DNA of 64,000 bases from HKCCE3408 sp039191215. GTDB taxonomy: Bacteria; Pseudomonadota; Alphaproteobacteria; Rhodobacterales; Rhodobacteraceae. The notes beneath the pieces are model-generated. The model saw only the letters and a program-made list of their open reading frames with translations, was not told where the DNA came from and ran no database searches. Each line of letters begins with the position of its first letter. The first letter of the stretch is position 1. Below, one piece after another: positions 8,157 through 17,183 of the stretch. The stretch covers positions 67,651 to 131,650 of the forward strand of contig JBCCXT010000002.1 of NCBI GenBank assembly GCA_039191215.1, given 5' to 3'. The translations under genes were made by a program, and so were the position numbers.

Positions 8157-9601
8157 CTATGCCGCGGCGCGCTGGTCGCTACAGGGTGATTTCTCATCGG
8201 CATAAAGTGAGATGATATCGAGAAGCGGGCCAAGGCTGTCGGAGGCACCCGTCGCGTCGCATTCGCGGAAGGTCCGCGTGTCCGCGCCGCGCCAGCATTG
8301 CCGTCGTTCACGGTGACAGTTGGCAGCGACCGGCCGGCGGTTATGAATGTGTGGCTGATAATGGTGCCGGTTGTTTCTGCTGCCGCGTCACCACCGAAAT
8401 CCTACGAAAAACTCAGCGTATCGCCGCCCGCTTTGGTGTGGGGCAGTTTCATAAAGGCAGGCCCATATTCGAAATTCGCAGGCGGGGTGGGTGTGTGGCC
8501 CGTGGCGTAATCGTTTGGGAATGGGGCCAGCCATGGTTCAGGAAAGTCGGGCCATCGGCCCGCATGGCATCGATCTCTTCCGGGCCGCCGTCGGTGACCT
8601 CGCCCATATAGATATCGCCGGTAGGTTCATCGACCGTCAGCTTTCAAGAGTTCCGCACGCCTGTGGCCCAGACACGGCTGATAGTGCTCATGCAGGTCGT
8701 CGATGACCAGCTAGGTCGACAGATTGGCGACATTTGGATTGGCGGCGTCGGCGGCGATGCGGAGCAGCCGCCTGCCGGCGGCGGAGTTGAAGGTCGGCTC
8801 ATCGGGATTTTCGAGGTTAATCTCGACCACGTGGTGCAGATAGACGCAGCCATTTTCGGCAAAATCTGGGTCCACCGCGATGCCCATCAAGCCACGGGTG
8901 TGGTTAGAGGTGATCTCTTCGTTCAGATCGATGAACGCACTGACGATGACGCCGTTCTCAACGATTTTTCCCGGCCCGCTTTTTCGGTCACGAAAATCCG
9001 GCTATCGGTCGCGATGTCGAAGGCGATCGGTTGGTCAAGGCTTTCTGCGATGGTTTCCGATACAAAACCGCCAGTGGGCGGCGGCGGTGGCGTATAGTCG
9101 CCCTAGACCAAAACACGTTGTCAATGAGCGTGCCACGATCGTCGGACGCGCCGGTTGCGTGCATTCCTGCAAGGTCGGCCCGTCCAGGCCGCCTGTGCCT
9201 GTGACCGTGATCGTATGGGTGGTCTAATGCGGCGATTGCGCTGTGAAACCATCAATCGCCAGGCTGGCGCCATTGCCGTCGACATGAACCTTCTCCGACT
9301 CGCTCGTGGTATTGCCGCACCGCGATTGCATATCGAACACGATCGTCTAGGTCTGCCCAATTGCGGCTCGGATGTCCTGGTAGAGGCCATCAAGCGACGC
9401 GCCGCCGTTATGGTCGATCTCCGGGAGAGCATCGCCATTGGAAGCCTGGCAGCCGCTATGGCCAATGCCCCAAAACTCAAGGCGTTCTCCGTTCAGGGAT
9501 TGCCACTCATCAATGGTCGCAAAAGGTGTCCACGCGCCCGCGTTGACCAAAACCGTTCCAAACGACCCATTGGTCAACAGGCTGGTCCCATCTGCCCACA
9601 T
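8157..9601 (-). pseudogene. Decayed secreted sugar-dehydrogenase-like protein with flanking beta-sandwich domains
   Basis: No intact gene covers this stretch, but the minus strand reads as one broken protein. From 9601 downward there is a lectin-like domain (GERLEFWGIGHSG, then LDGLYQDI). A stop follows at about 9347, the frame resumes with VTGTGGLDG, and then comes a PPPPPTGG linker. Next is a PQQ-type sugar/sorbosone dehydrogenase propeller: FVSETIAESLDQPIAFDI, RIFVTEKAG, a frameshift near 8970, RGLMGIAVDPDFAENGCVYL, a stop, GDIYMGEVTDGGPEEID and NHGWP. After another frameshift the end is a second copy of the beta-sandwich (ADTRTFRECDATGASDSLG). At least three frameshifts and several stops are present, and part of the propeller is missing. 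Confidence 0.75.
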
Positions 9602-10072
9602 GCCATGACGTTAATGGATTGTTAACTAAACAAGGGCTTATGACGTGCCACGAGGCCGCGCATCCGGGCAAGTGAATTCCGTGAATGAACGGAAACAAAC
9701 AATTCCAGGGCGTTGGAAGTGTTCCTGAGTCGCCGGTGCGCGTGGGCAAAATTTGTCAAAGTCAAATACAGTTTGATGCTCCGCCGCATTTTTGCCTTGA
9801 TTTGCGGCAAATGCCGCGAAAGGGGGCGGACGCTCCTGTTGTTGCAATATTAGAAACAATGATCGGTCATGTGGAGCATTTTTGCTCAAGGACCGACAAA
9901 ATGGGCGAAATCTCTGTGAAAGCCGCGTCAGGGCAGGCGCTGAGTTTCGAAAAGCTAGTGGTTTTCCGTCGCCGTTTGGGTGCGGTTTACATGGCCGCTA
10001 GGCCACAGGATTGCCAAGATTGACGTAGTGTCACGTAGTTTTGCTGCGAAACATAAGTCCGATAATTTATAG
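9602..10072. other. Intergenic region without a convincing gene
   Basis: Between the decayed sugar-dehydrogenase-like gene and the possible small RNA I see no recognisable coding region. A plus-strand frame at 9685-10023 (112 residues) has no ribosome-binding site and no family resemblance, so I left it out. The region contains a CtrA-like site (9611-9626), listed separately. Its base composition is more AT-rich than its neighbours, as expected for regulatory or decayed DNA. Confidence 0.6.
9611..9626. promoter_or_regulatory. Candidate CtrA binding site
   Basis: The sequence TTAA-tggattg-TTAAC fits the full CtrA consensus TTAA-N7-TTAAC exactly. It sits about 10 bases upstream of the broken minus-strand gene, so it may once have controlled that gene. 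ChpT, the phosphotransferase that feeds CtrA, is encoded at 59107-59718. The consensus match is seen; binding is inferred. Confidence 0.45.
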
Positions 10073-10219
10073 TTAACGCGCTTGTCTGGGGCAGGCGCTG
10101 TTTGGCCGGGCTGCGGGCGGGGAGCGACCATTCTGGGAAGGGTCACCACGCACGCGGCCTTGAGGGGGCCGATTTGAGGCCGCGCCGCGATGTCATACGC
10201 GGCGCGGCCCTTTATTTTG
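10073..10219 (+). ncRNA. Candidate small RNA with its own promoter-like box and terminator
   Basis: A GATAAT box (10061-10066) is followed by a 9-bp hairpin (10078-10098, loop tgg), two further small stems (gacc/ggtc and cggcc/ggccg) and a perfect 12-bp terminator stem ending in TTTATTTT. The U-tract is on the plus strand, although no plus-strand gene lies upstream. No -35 element is convincing. The transcript would be about 147 nt. I do not recognise a known RNA family. Confidence 0.3.
10178..10218 (+). terminator. Rho-independent terminator (plus strand)
   Basis: A perfect 12-bp GC stem (10178-10189 with 10198-10209) and an 8-base loop are followed by ctttatttt. The tail is U-rich only when read on the plus strand. 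The stem overlaps the last codons of the minus-strand nucleotidyltransferase gene, so it may also slow transcription coming from that side. Confidence 0.75.
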
Positions 10220-10792
10220 CTGAGCGTTGCGCCATTCCGCCCATGCCTCCGGCGTGTCGAGATCCAACACAGCCTGTGGACCTATTGGGTGCAATGCGAC
10301 GCGGTCCGGTTGGCCCGATAGCAGGCGGCCGGCGCCATGATCGCCAGTCAGTTTGGCCATCTCGGCTAGCATTTCGGGTGGCAAGATTACCGGATGTCCG
10401 GGGGTGCCGTCATGGTCGGCGCCGCGCAGGATCGGCCCCGCACCGGCCTGCCACAAGGCCTGCAACGTTGCCATGTCATGGGCGCTGATATCGGGCATGT
10501 CTGCTGGCAGGATCATCGCCGCACCGGTCAAGCCGGCCAAGCCCGCGACAAGCGATGCGGCCATACGTTGGCCCGGGGCAACGGTGACATGATCAACCGC
10601 CAACCCCTCTACCGCATCCCGGCGGCTGTGCTGATCGGTTGCCGTGACAACCCGTGTGGGTGCGACTTTCAGCGCCCGGGCGGCCACAACCCGCAGGATT
10701 GGTGTGCCGTCAACATCTTGCAGCAGCTTGTCCGCCCCGCGCATGCGTTGCGACCGACCGGCCGCCGGGATGACAATTGTTAGATCAACCAA
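10193..10792 (-). CDS. MobA/MocA-like nucleotidyltransferase
   Basis: 199-residue NTP-transferase of the MobA-like fold. The N-terminal nucleotide loop is PAAGRSQRMRGADKLL (about residues 9-24, the GxxRxMG..K pattern), followed by the metal-binding LPADMPD (about residue 95) and PGHPVIL. Such proteins load CMP or GMP onto molybdopterin (MocA/MobA) or activate sugars. No xdh or moa genes are adjacent, so the substrate is undecided; MocA-type is my best guess. The stop of the downstream-facing transporter gene overlaps its start by 8 bases, which suggests co-transcription with 10785-12095. Confidence 0.8.
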   Translation of the reverse strand: MVDLTIVIPAAGRSQRMRGADKLLQDVDGTPILRVVAARALKVAPTRVVTATDQHSRRDAVEGLAVDHVTVAPGQRMAASLVAGLAGLTGAAMILPADMPDISAHDMATLQALWQAGAGPILRGADHDGTPGHPVILPPEMLAEMAKLTGDHGAGRLLSGQPDRVALHPIGPQAVLDLDTPEAWAEWRNAQQNKGPRRV

Positions 10793-12095
10793 GTTTGCGG
10801 ATCTTGAGCTGGGTCAGGCGGTTTTTCTCCCGCGCGGCGACTTCGAATTGAAACCCGTGAAACGAGAACCGTTGCCCGACATTCGGGATCATCTGCGCTT
10901 CGTGGATCACAAGCCCGGCGACGGTGTTCGCCTCCTCATCCGGCAGCGCCCAATCGGCGGCGCGGTTGAGGTCACGGATCGTCATCGCGCCATCGATAAC
11001 GTATTGGCCGTCGGGCCCCGGTGTCAGCGCATGCGGCTCTTCGACATCAAACTCATCGGCGATCTCGCCGACGATCTCTTCTAGAATATCCTCCAGCGTG
11101 ATCAGGCCCTGGAGCGCGCCGTATTCATCGACAACCAGGGCAAAATGCGTGTGACGGCGCAGAAACTCGCGCATTTGATCGTCGAGCGTGGTCGTGTCGG
11201 GCACAAAATAAGGCGGGTTGGCAACCTGACCGATGTCAAAGCCCTCTAGCCCCGTCGCATCACCGCCGCGCAACAGGCTGTCCATCGCGCGCAACAAGTC
11301 TTTGGCATGCACAACGCCGATGATGTCTTCCTTTTCACCGCGGAACACCGGCAGGCGCGTATGGCTGGAGGCGAGCGCCTGGCTCAGGATCGCCTCAGGC
11401 GGGTCGGAGGCATCGATCATTTCGATGTCGGAACGGTGCAGCATGATTTCATCGACATTGCGTTCATGCAGGTCGAGCGCGCCGAGCAGCCGGTCGCGCT
11501 GCTCTTTCTCAACCACGCCCTCTGAATGTCCGATCGAAAGCGCGCCGACGATCTCTTCCTGCACAGACAGCATCTGCTGGTCGCTGTCGATCACCACGCC
11601 AAACGGGCGCAAAACCCCGCGCACGATGATGCGGACGACGGCCACAACAGGCGCCAGGACCGAGATGATGATGCCGATGGGGGTGGCCGCGCGTGCAGCT
11701 GCCCGTTCGGGGTCATTGATGGCATAGGTCTTGGGCAGGACTTCGGCAAAGATCAGCACCAGGGCCGTCATCACTAGGGTCGCCGCCGCGACGCCGCTTT
11801 CCCCCATTAGCCGGGTGAAAAGTGCTGTGGCCAGCGAGGTTGCCAGGATATTGGCCAGGTTGTTGCCCAGAAGGATGCCGCCGATCAGACGCTCATTGTC
11901 TTCTTTCAGCTCCAACGCTCGGGCCGCGCCGCGATCGCCACGATCAGCCGCGTTGCGCAATTTTCCGCGTGAGGCGGCCGTGAGCGCCGTCTCTGACCCG
12001 GAGAAGAGCCCTGAACAGACCAGTAGAAAAAGGATCGCTGCAGCGCTGATCCAGGCATAGGTCGGGTTAAATTCGGCAAGTATGGGATCGGCCAT
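10785..12095 (-). CDS. CNNM/CorC-family membrane protein (DUF21, CBS pair, CorC domain)
   Basis: 436 residues. The N-terminal DUF21/CNNM membrane domain (about 15-200) has four hydrophobic stretches and the sequence SGSETALTAASRGKL. A CBS-domain pair follows (about 215-335, including HTRLPVFRGEKEDIIGVV and HFALVVDEYGALQGL), then a C-terminal CorC/HlyC domain (about 350-430) that starts at VIDGAMTIRDLNRAADWALP. These proteins are linked to magnesium/cobalt export or resistance; the older label hemolysin is misleading. The gene lies 12 bases downstream of xerD on the same strand. Confidence 0.88.
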   Translation of the reverse strand: MADPILAEFNPTYAWISAAAILFLLVCSGLFSGSETALTAASRGKLRNAADRGDRGAARALELKEDNERLIGGILLGNNLANILATSLATALFTRLMGESGVAAATLVMTALVLIFAEVLPKTYAINDPERAAARAATPIGIIISVLAPVVAVVRIIVRGVLRPFGVVIDSDQQMLSVQEEIVGALSIGHSEGVVEKEQRDRLLGALDLHERNVDEIMLHRSDIEMIDASDPPEAILSQALASSHTRLPVFRGEKEDIIGVVHAKDLLRAMDSLLRGGDATGLEGFDIGQVANPPYFVPDTTTLDDQMREFLRRHTHFALVVDEYGALQGLITLEDILEEIVGEIADEFDVEEPHALTPGPDGQYVIDGAMTIRDLNRAADWALPDEEANTVAGLVIHEAQMIPNVGQRFSFHGFQFEVAAREKNRLTQLKIRKLG

Positions 12096-12107
12096 CTTTT
12101 GGTGCCT

Positions 12108-13028
12108 TTAGCTTTCGTCAGCCAGCGGATGATGGTCGAGGACCAGCGATTTGAGCCGCTCATCCAGGACATGGGTGTAGATCTCGGTTGTGGCGATATC
12201 GGCATGGCCGAGCAGCGCTTGGATGGCGCGCAAATCCGCGCCACCGGCCAAAAGATGCGTGGCAAAGGCGTGGCGCAGCGTGTGCGGGGTCACCTTGTTG
12301 GGGGCGATCCCCGCCACCACGGCGATCTCTTTGATCAAAGTATAAAAGCGCACGCGGGTCAGATGGCCGGATTTGCCGCCGGAGGGAAACAAAAACCTTG
12401 GCACATTGCCGTCCTGCGACGCCGCATCGAGATGTTCCAGCCAAGCGGCAGAAGCCGCGCGGGCAGGCGCGGATAAAGGCACCATCCGCTCCTTGTTGCC
12501 CTTGCCGCGAATGAGGATCATCGCCGGATCGCCGCGCAGGCTTGCTGTTGGCAGGGAAACCAATTCGGTTACCCGCAAACCGGTGGCATAAAGCAGCTGC
12601 ACCAAGCAGGCGTTGCGCAATCGATCCGGATCGGTCCGGCCGTGATGCGCGGCCGCACCAAGCAGCCGGTCAACCTCATCATGGTCCAGCGTTTTGGGCA
12701 ATCTGCGGGCTTTGCCCGGGCCTTTGAGCCGCAAGGCGGGATTGTCCTGCCGCAATCCGTCTTCATGCAGAAAGCGAAAGAATTGCCGCAGCGCTGACAG
12801 CCTGCGCGCACGCGTTGCCTGCGCCAGACCTTGTGCCTCAAGATCAATGGCATAGGCCTCTATATCGGTGCGCGTAGCCTGGATCGGATCGAGGTCGCGC
12901 CGGGCAGCCCAACCCAAATAGTCCTTCAAGTCACGGCCATAGGCCAGCAGCGTGTTGCGGGCGGCATTGGCTTCGGCGGCTTGTGCCTCCAAAAAAGCCT
13001 GCAAGATGTGCGTCGGCGCGGTGCTCAT
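12108..13028 (-). CDS. xerD: Site-specific tyrosine recombinase XerD
   Basis: 306 residues with an N-terminal SAM-like core-binding domain (about 5-95) and a C-terminal catalytic domain. All active-site residues are present: Arg152 in ATGLRVTEL, Lys176/179 in RGKGNKER, His249 and Arg252 in HTLRHAFATHLL, His275 in LLGHADIATTEIYTH and nucleophile Tyr284. With XerC it resolves chromosome dimers at dif and is activated by FtsK. The ATG overlaps the stop of the upstream secreted-protein gene by four bases. This is a chromosomal housekeeping recombinase, not an integrase of a mobile element. Confidence 0.95.
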   Translation of the reverse strand: MSTAPTHILQAFLEAQAAEANAARNTLLAYGRDLKDYLGWAARRDLDPIQATRTDIEAYAIDLEAQGLAQATRARRLSALRQFFRFLHEDGLRQDNPALRLKGPGKARRLPKTLDHDEVDRLLGAAAHHGRTDPDRLRNACLVQLLYATGLRVTELVSLPTASLRGDPAMILIRGKGNKERMVPLSAPARAASAAWLEHLDAASQDGNVPRFLFPSGGKSGHLTRVRFYTLIKEIAVVAGIAPNKVTPHTLRHAFATHLLAGGADLRAIQALLGHADIATTEIYTHVLDERLKSLVLDHHPLADES

Positions 13029-14593
13029 GCGGCAAAGGTATCCAACAGCAGGATCTGAAGGGCGGCGCGCCGTGCCGTATCTTCAAGCCCGAAGGTCCGG
13101 AACAAGCGCAGCGCATCGGCAACATCATCGCCATCAGCCCCGTCCGACATCAACACCATCACCGCGCTCAAAAGTGCCTCACCCAATCGGCCATCGATGA
13201 TCGTGCGTGCATAGCGCTGCGGCCGGTCTGAGGCGCGGAAGGCTTCGGCAACCGCCAGGCTTAACGGATCGCGGCTGGGGGCCGCAGTTGCCTCGCCGCG
13301 GGCAAGGGCAAACAAACACGCCTCTTGCCGAGTTTGCGGTGTGGCGCGTGTGGCCAGACGCTCATATGCGGGCGACAAAAGACCGATGCGATGGGCCACT
13401 TCGACGCTGTCGCCCGTCAGAGGCAGTCGCATCAATGCCTCGCCGTAGATGGTGGCAAAGGCGACCGTCAGACCAGCCTCATCCATCGCCGCCACCGCAT
13501 TTGGCAAAAGATCAGCAACTGCGCCGACATCGCCGGCCAAGATCGCGGCATCAACGGCCGCTAAAAGTCGCGCGCGTTCCCAGATGTCGCCCGAGATCGA
13601 GGAACTATGGGTCGTCGCGATGGCCAGCCATTCTTGCGGCGCGATTGCATTGTGCCGGATCAGGCGCTCCGCGGCGGCCAGTTGTGCGCGCCAGCCTGCG
13701 ACATCGGCCAGGTCGGCATAGCTGAAGGCGGGTGGCAGACCGGTCGCAGCCGGTCGCTCTCCGACGGCCGCGCGCATTGTGTAAAATAGCGGCGTGATGG
13801 CTGGGTCCGGTGGCAACGGCGGCTCGCCCTCAAAAAGCTCCGGGTCGAGGAACCGCGCGATCAGATCGGCCTCAGCGTCCGGGATGTGGCCTAATGCGGC
13901 GCCCGTGCCAAGCGACAGCGCCGCGGCCGACCAATCACCGGTGCGTGCCAGGCAGAAGATGCGGGCCGGGAAGGCAGGGGCGATATCGGGATTGGCCCGC
14001 ATCGCAGCACAAGCGCGGTCGGCTTGGCCGGTCAAAAGGCTGATATCGAAAAAACGGCGGAAAAGCTGCGGCTCCGTCGGGCCCGCGCGTTCGGTCAAGG
14101 CGCGCGCAGGCTGCAGCGCGCCGCGCGCCAGCAGCATGTCGATCCGCGCCAAAAGCAGCACTGGATCAGGCCCGGCATCAACGGGCGCATCCAGTTCGGC
14201 CAGGGCAAGGCTTTGAGTGAAACTCAGCATTGCCGGCAGCCCGTCGGGCGGCAAAGCGCGAAAGAGCCGCGCCAGTTCGCGCGTTTCAGACGGCCCCCAG
14301 AGATTGGCCGGCAGGCCGGTGACGGCCGGCGATAAAAGGCCCACCGCATCAAGCCGTGACGCGCCCAAGGGCATCGCGGAGATCGGCGCCGGGATGGCTG
14401 AGGTCGCGATATTGCCATGCGGCGCAATGATCACGTCTGAAAGCCAGGACGGCGCGGTAAATTCCTGCGCCGACGCCGTACCCGACAGCACAAACATCGC
14501 CAGGGCCGCGCCCGTTTGAAGGACCCGGCGACACGCAAGTCGCGCCGCGTTGTTTGACGAAAAATCGGGCTGATCGCGCGTCTTACTGACCAT
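13025..14593 (-). CDS. Secreted protein of unknown function, 522 residues
   Basis: I do not recognise a named family. The N-terminus has a basic region and a hydrophobic stretch (TGAALAMFVLSGTASAQ) ending in a signal-peptidase-like ASAQ, so export to the periplasm is likely. The rest is Ala/Leu-rich and helical, with repeated A-rich helix pairs that suggest TPR-like solenoid structure, although no clean TPR consensus is visible. It overlaps the preceding 45-residue gene by 11 bases and xerD by four, so the three are one transcript. A gene of this kind lies between xerD and aroK in related roseobacters as far as I recall. Confidence 0.75.
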   Translation of the reverse strand: MVSKTRDQPDFSSNNAARLACRRVLQTGAALAMFVLSGTASAQEFTAPSWLSDVIIAPHGNIATSAIPAPISAMPLGASRLDAVGLLSPAVTGLPANLWGPSETRELARLFRALPPDGLPAMLSFTQSLALAELDAPVDAGPDPVLLLARIDMLLARGALQPARALTERAGPTEPQLFRRFFDISLLTGQADRACAAMRANPDIAPAFPARIFCLARTGDWSAAALSLGTGAALGHIPDAEADLIARFLDPELFEGEPPLPPDPAITPLFYTMRAAVGERPAATGLPPAFSYADLADVAGWRAQLAAAERLIRHNAIAPQEWLAIATTHSSSISGDIWERARLLAAVDAAILAGDVGAVADLLPNAVAAMDEAGLTVAFATIYGEALMRLPLTGDSVEVAHRIGLLSPAYERLATRATPQTRQEACLFALARGEATAAPSRDPLSLAVAEAFRASDRPQRYARTIIDGRLGEALLSAVMVLMSDGADGDDVADALRLFRTFGLEDTARRAALQILLLDTFAA

Positions 14594-14720
14594 CCAAGGT
14601 GACAGGTGCTGAGATATCTCGGGTCTCCGGCGTCATGAACCCAGAATAGGAATAGCCGATCAGGCCGACGACTGCCAGCACGACCAAAAATACAATCAGC
14701 CAAAACAGACGCCGTACCAT
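14583..14720 (-). CDS. Small single-pass membrane protein (45 residues)
   Basis: A 45-residue frame starts MVRR, runs through one strongly hydrophobic helix (residues 5-23) and ends in a short polar tail (PETRDISAPVTLDGQ). Its stop lies inside the start of the downstream 522-residue gene (11-base overlap), the coupling expected of a real gene. It is divergent from aroK. No function is known. A longer in-frame extension to 15002 would run antisense through aroK and is rejected. Confidence 0.6.
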   Translation of the reverse strand: MVRRLFWLIVFLVVLAVVGLIGYSYSGFMTPETRDISAPVTLDGQ

Positions 14721-14823
14721 TTTTGAAGTCCCTGCTCGGACGAAGCTGCGTTTGCCCGCCGCTTGCTTTCCATATAAGCCATGCGAGGTCGGGATTGGCC
14801 AGGGCGAAGGGCATTTTTCTGAA

Positions 14824-15411
14824 ATGGGCGAAAGCATGCCAGAAACGCAGGGGCCGGATGTGTCTCGGCTGCAGCGGACGCTTGTGCTGGTTGGCATGCC
14901 TGGGTCAGGAAAAACGGCGATTGGGCGCGCCTTGTCGGCCCGGCTGGGCGTGGCGATGCGCGATTCCGATGCAGCGATTGTGGAGCGCGCAAGGCTGAGC
15001 ATCGCGGAGATTTTCGAGCGCTACGGCGAGGCGTTTTTTCGCGAGCGCGAAGGCCAGGTCATTGCATCCCTGCTCGGGGGTCCGCCAACGGTCTTGTCGA
15101 CCGGCGGCGGGGCCTGGCTTTCAGCGGCTAACCGCGCCCGGATTGCCGCTCAGGCCGCCGTCGTTTGGCTGCAGGCCGATCACGAGTTGCTTTGGTCCCG
15201 CGTCCGGCATCGCACCACGCGCCCGCTTTTGATGACCGACGATCCCAAAGCAACGCTTGCTGCGCTGCAAGCCGAGCGCGAGCCCGTCTATGCCAAGGCC
15301 GAGTTTACGCTGCAGGTGCGGCCGGAATGGTCAATTCTGGCCACAACCGATGCGCTCGAGGCGCTATTGACCGATGCCGGTGTCGTCGTGCCGCAAAGGC
15401 AAGACCGATGA
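14824..15411 (+). CDS. aroK: Shikimate kinase
   Basis: Phosphorylates shikimate at the 3-hydroxyl in the chorismate pathway. The P-loop is GMPGSGKTAIGR, with the shikimate-binding aspartate region AMRDSDAAIVERA, the family STGGGAW motif and the lid arginines in RTTRPLL. The ATG at 14824 gives 195 residues; the ATG at 14836 is equally possible because neither has a strong ribosome-binding site. The frame open from 14752 would add residues outside the fold. The gene ends in an ATGA overlap with aroB. Confidence 0.93.
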   Translation: MGESMPETQGPDVSRLQRTLVLVGMPGSGKTAIGRALSARLGVAMRDSDAAIVERARLSIAEIFERYGEAFFREREGQVIASLLGGPPTVLSTGGGAWLSAANRARIAAQAAVVWLQADHELLWSRVRHRTTRPLLMTDDPKATLAALQAEREPVYAKAEFTLQVRPEWSILATTDALEALLTDAGVVVPQRQDR

Positions 15412-16523
15412 GCGAAACGGTACATGTTCCGCTGGATGGCCGGGCCTATGACGTGCGGATCGGGCCGGGCCTTCTGGCGCGCGCCGGTGCCGAGATTGCC
15501 GATCTGTTACCGCGGCCAAGGGTCTGGGTTGTCACGGAAACCCGTGTCGCACGGGCGCATTTGGGGGCATTGCGGGCAGGGTTGGATAGCCAGGGGATTG
15601 CCATGGCTGAGTTGGTCTTGCCGCCGGGTGAGGCCACGAAAAACTGGACGGATTTGGGTCAGACCGTTGAATGGCTGTTGTCCGAACGGGTTGAGCGGCG
15701 CGACGTTATCATTGCTTTTGGCGGCGGTGTCATCGGCGATCTGGTCGGCTTTGCCGCCGCAATCCTGCGTCGCGGTGTGCGGTTCGTGCAAATCCCCACG
15801 ACCTTACTGGCGCAGGTCGACAGCTCCGTCGGTGGCAAAACCGGGATCAACAGCCCGCATGGTAAGAACCTGATCGGTGCGTTCCATCAACCCAGCCGCG
15901 TTTTGGCCGATATTGACGTCTTGGACACGCTGTCGCCGCGCGATTTCCTGTCCGGCTACGGCGAGGTGGTGAAATACGGGCTTTTGGGCGACGCGGCGTT
16001 TTTTGCCTGGCTTGAAGTCAATGGTCCGGCGCTGGCGGCGGGTGATGCCGCAGCGCGCGCGTATGCGGTGCGCCGCGCGGTCGAGATGAAAGCTGAAATC
16101 GTCGTGCGCGACGAGACAGAGCAGGGCGATAGAGCTTTGCTAAACTTGGGCCATACGTTCGGCCACGCGCTGGAAGCCGCGACGGGCTATTCGGACCGGC
16201 TGTTGCATGGCGAAGCCGTGGCGATCGGCTGCGGCTTGGCGTTTCAGCTGTCGGCGCAGCTGGGCCTTTGTGCACAAGAGGAGCCAAGCCGGGTTTCCGC
16301 TCATCTGGCAAAGATGAACATGGCGCGGGAATTATCTGATATTCATGGGGAATTACCCGATGCGGATGGGCTCATGGATTTGATGGCACAGGACAAAAAA
16401 GTGGTTGCCGGTCAGATGCGGTTTGTTCTGGCCCATGCGATCGGACAGGCATTTGTCACGGCGGATGTGGCGCCCGATGCCGTGCATAGGGTTTTGACCC
16501 AAGCGCTTGCCGGGCGCGGCTGA
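15408..16523 (+). CDS. aroB: 3-dehydroquinate synthase
   Basis: Converts DAHP to 3-dehydroquinate using NAD and a divalent metal. The 371-residue product shows the NAD-binding GGGVIGDLVGFAA, the QIPTTLLAQVDSSVGGKTGIN block, SGYGEVVKYGLL and the metal-binding histidines in LNLGHTFGHALE and LHGEAVAIG. It starts at the ATG overlapping the aroK stop. The class II DAHP synthase that makes its substrate is encoded separately at 53858-55228. Confidence 0.96.
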   Translation: MSETVHVPLDGRAYDVRIGPGLLARAGAEIADLLPRPRVWVVTETRVARAHLGALRAGLDSQGIAMAELVLPPGEATKNWTDLGQTVEWLLSERVERRDVIIAFGGGVIGDLVGFAAAILRRGVRFVQIPTTLLAQVDSSVGGKTGINSPHGKNLIGAFHQPSRVLADIDVLDTLSPRDFLSGYGEVVKYGLLGDAAFFAWLEVNGPALAAGDAAARAYAVRRAVEMKAEIVVRDETEQGDRALLNLGHTFGHALEAATGYSDRLLHGEAVAIGCGLAFQLSAQLGLCAQEEPSRVSAHLAKMNMARELSDIHGELPDADGLMDLMAQDKKVVAGQMRFVLAHAIGQAFVTADVAPDAVHRVLTQALAGRG

Positions 16524-16549
16524 ATGTTGGCGGTCCGTCAGTGCGACTT

Positions 16550-17059
16550 CTATCCCGAAGTGCCGCGATACGGCTCAACATATTGCAGCGCCATATCCCA
16601 AGGAAAGAATATCCAGGTATCCTGGCTGACGCCGGGGATGAACGTGTCAACCAACGGCTCTCCCTTCGGTTTTGCATAGACGGTCGCAAAATGCGCGTTT
16701 GGCAGCAGCGCGCGCACGACCTCTAGCGTTCTTCCGGTATCAACCAGGTCGTCGATCACCAAAACGCCCGTCCCGTCGCCGACCATTTCCGGGTCGGGCC
16801 GCGACAGAACAACAGGCTCGGCTTGAGTCGTGTGATCGTAGGACTTCACGGAGATCGTATCGACCAGACGGATATCGAGCTCTCGCGAGATGATCATGGC
16901 CGGGGCCATGCCCCCCCGGGTGATCGCAACAACGGCCGTCCAGGAACCGTTGGCACCGGGGCCGCGTTTATCGAGACGCCAGGCGAGCGCGCGGGCATCG
17001 CGGTGGATTTGATCCCAGGAAACGTGGAAGCCTTTTTCATGCGGCAGTGGATTGATCAT
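16550..17059 (-). CDS. gpt: Xanthine-guanine phosphoribosyltransferase
   Basis: Purine salvage enzyme of the Gpt family, 169 residues. The PRPP-binding motif VLVIDDLVDTGRTLEVV matches the family signature, and SRELDIRLVDTISVKSYDH and PQ/SQDTWIFFPWDM correspond to E. coli Gpt segments. I chose the ATG at 17059, which has GAGGGG eight bases upstream; the frame extends to 17143 without a better start. It is convergent with aroB. Confidence 0.92.
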   Translation of the reverse strand: MINPLPHEKGFHVSWDQIHRDARALAWRLDKRGPGANGSWTAVVAITRGGMAPAMIISRELDIRLVDTISVKSYDHTTQAEPVVLSRPDPEMVGDGTGVLVIDDLVDTGRTLEVVRALLPNAHFATVYAKPKGEPLVDTFIPGVSQDTWIFFPWDMALQYVEPYRGTSG

Positions 17060-17183
17060 GGCAGGCCCCTCGGACATCGCTGTGCTTGCGATGTAGCGAA
17101 GCGTCGCAGGATTGGCCAGTGGGACCGGGCGCCGGTCACTCAATCGACGCCTGAAACGCCACGGCTTCTGTCGACGCGCGGGC

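Noticed and set aside
9685..10023. 112-residue plus-strand frame in the intergenic region
   Set aside because: No ribosome-binding site, no family resemblance and uneven composition; the region is better explained as regulatory or decayed DNA.
12108..13028. Tyrosine recombinase as a sign of an integrated element
   Set aside because: Length, catalytic motifs and neighbours fit chromosomal XerD; no att sites or cargo genes are nearby.
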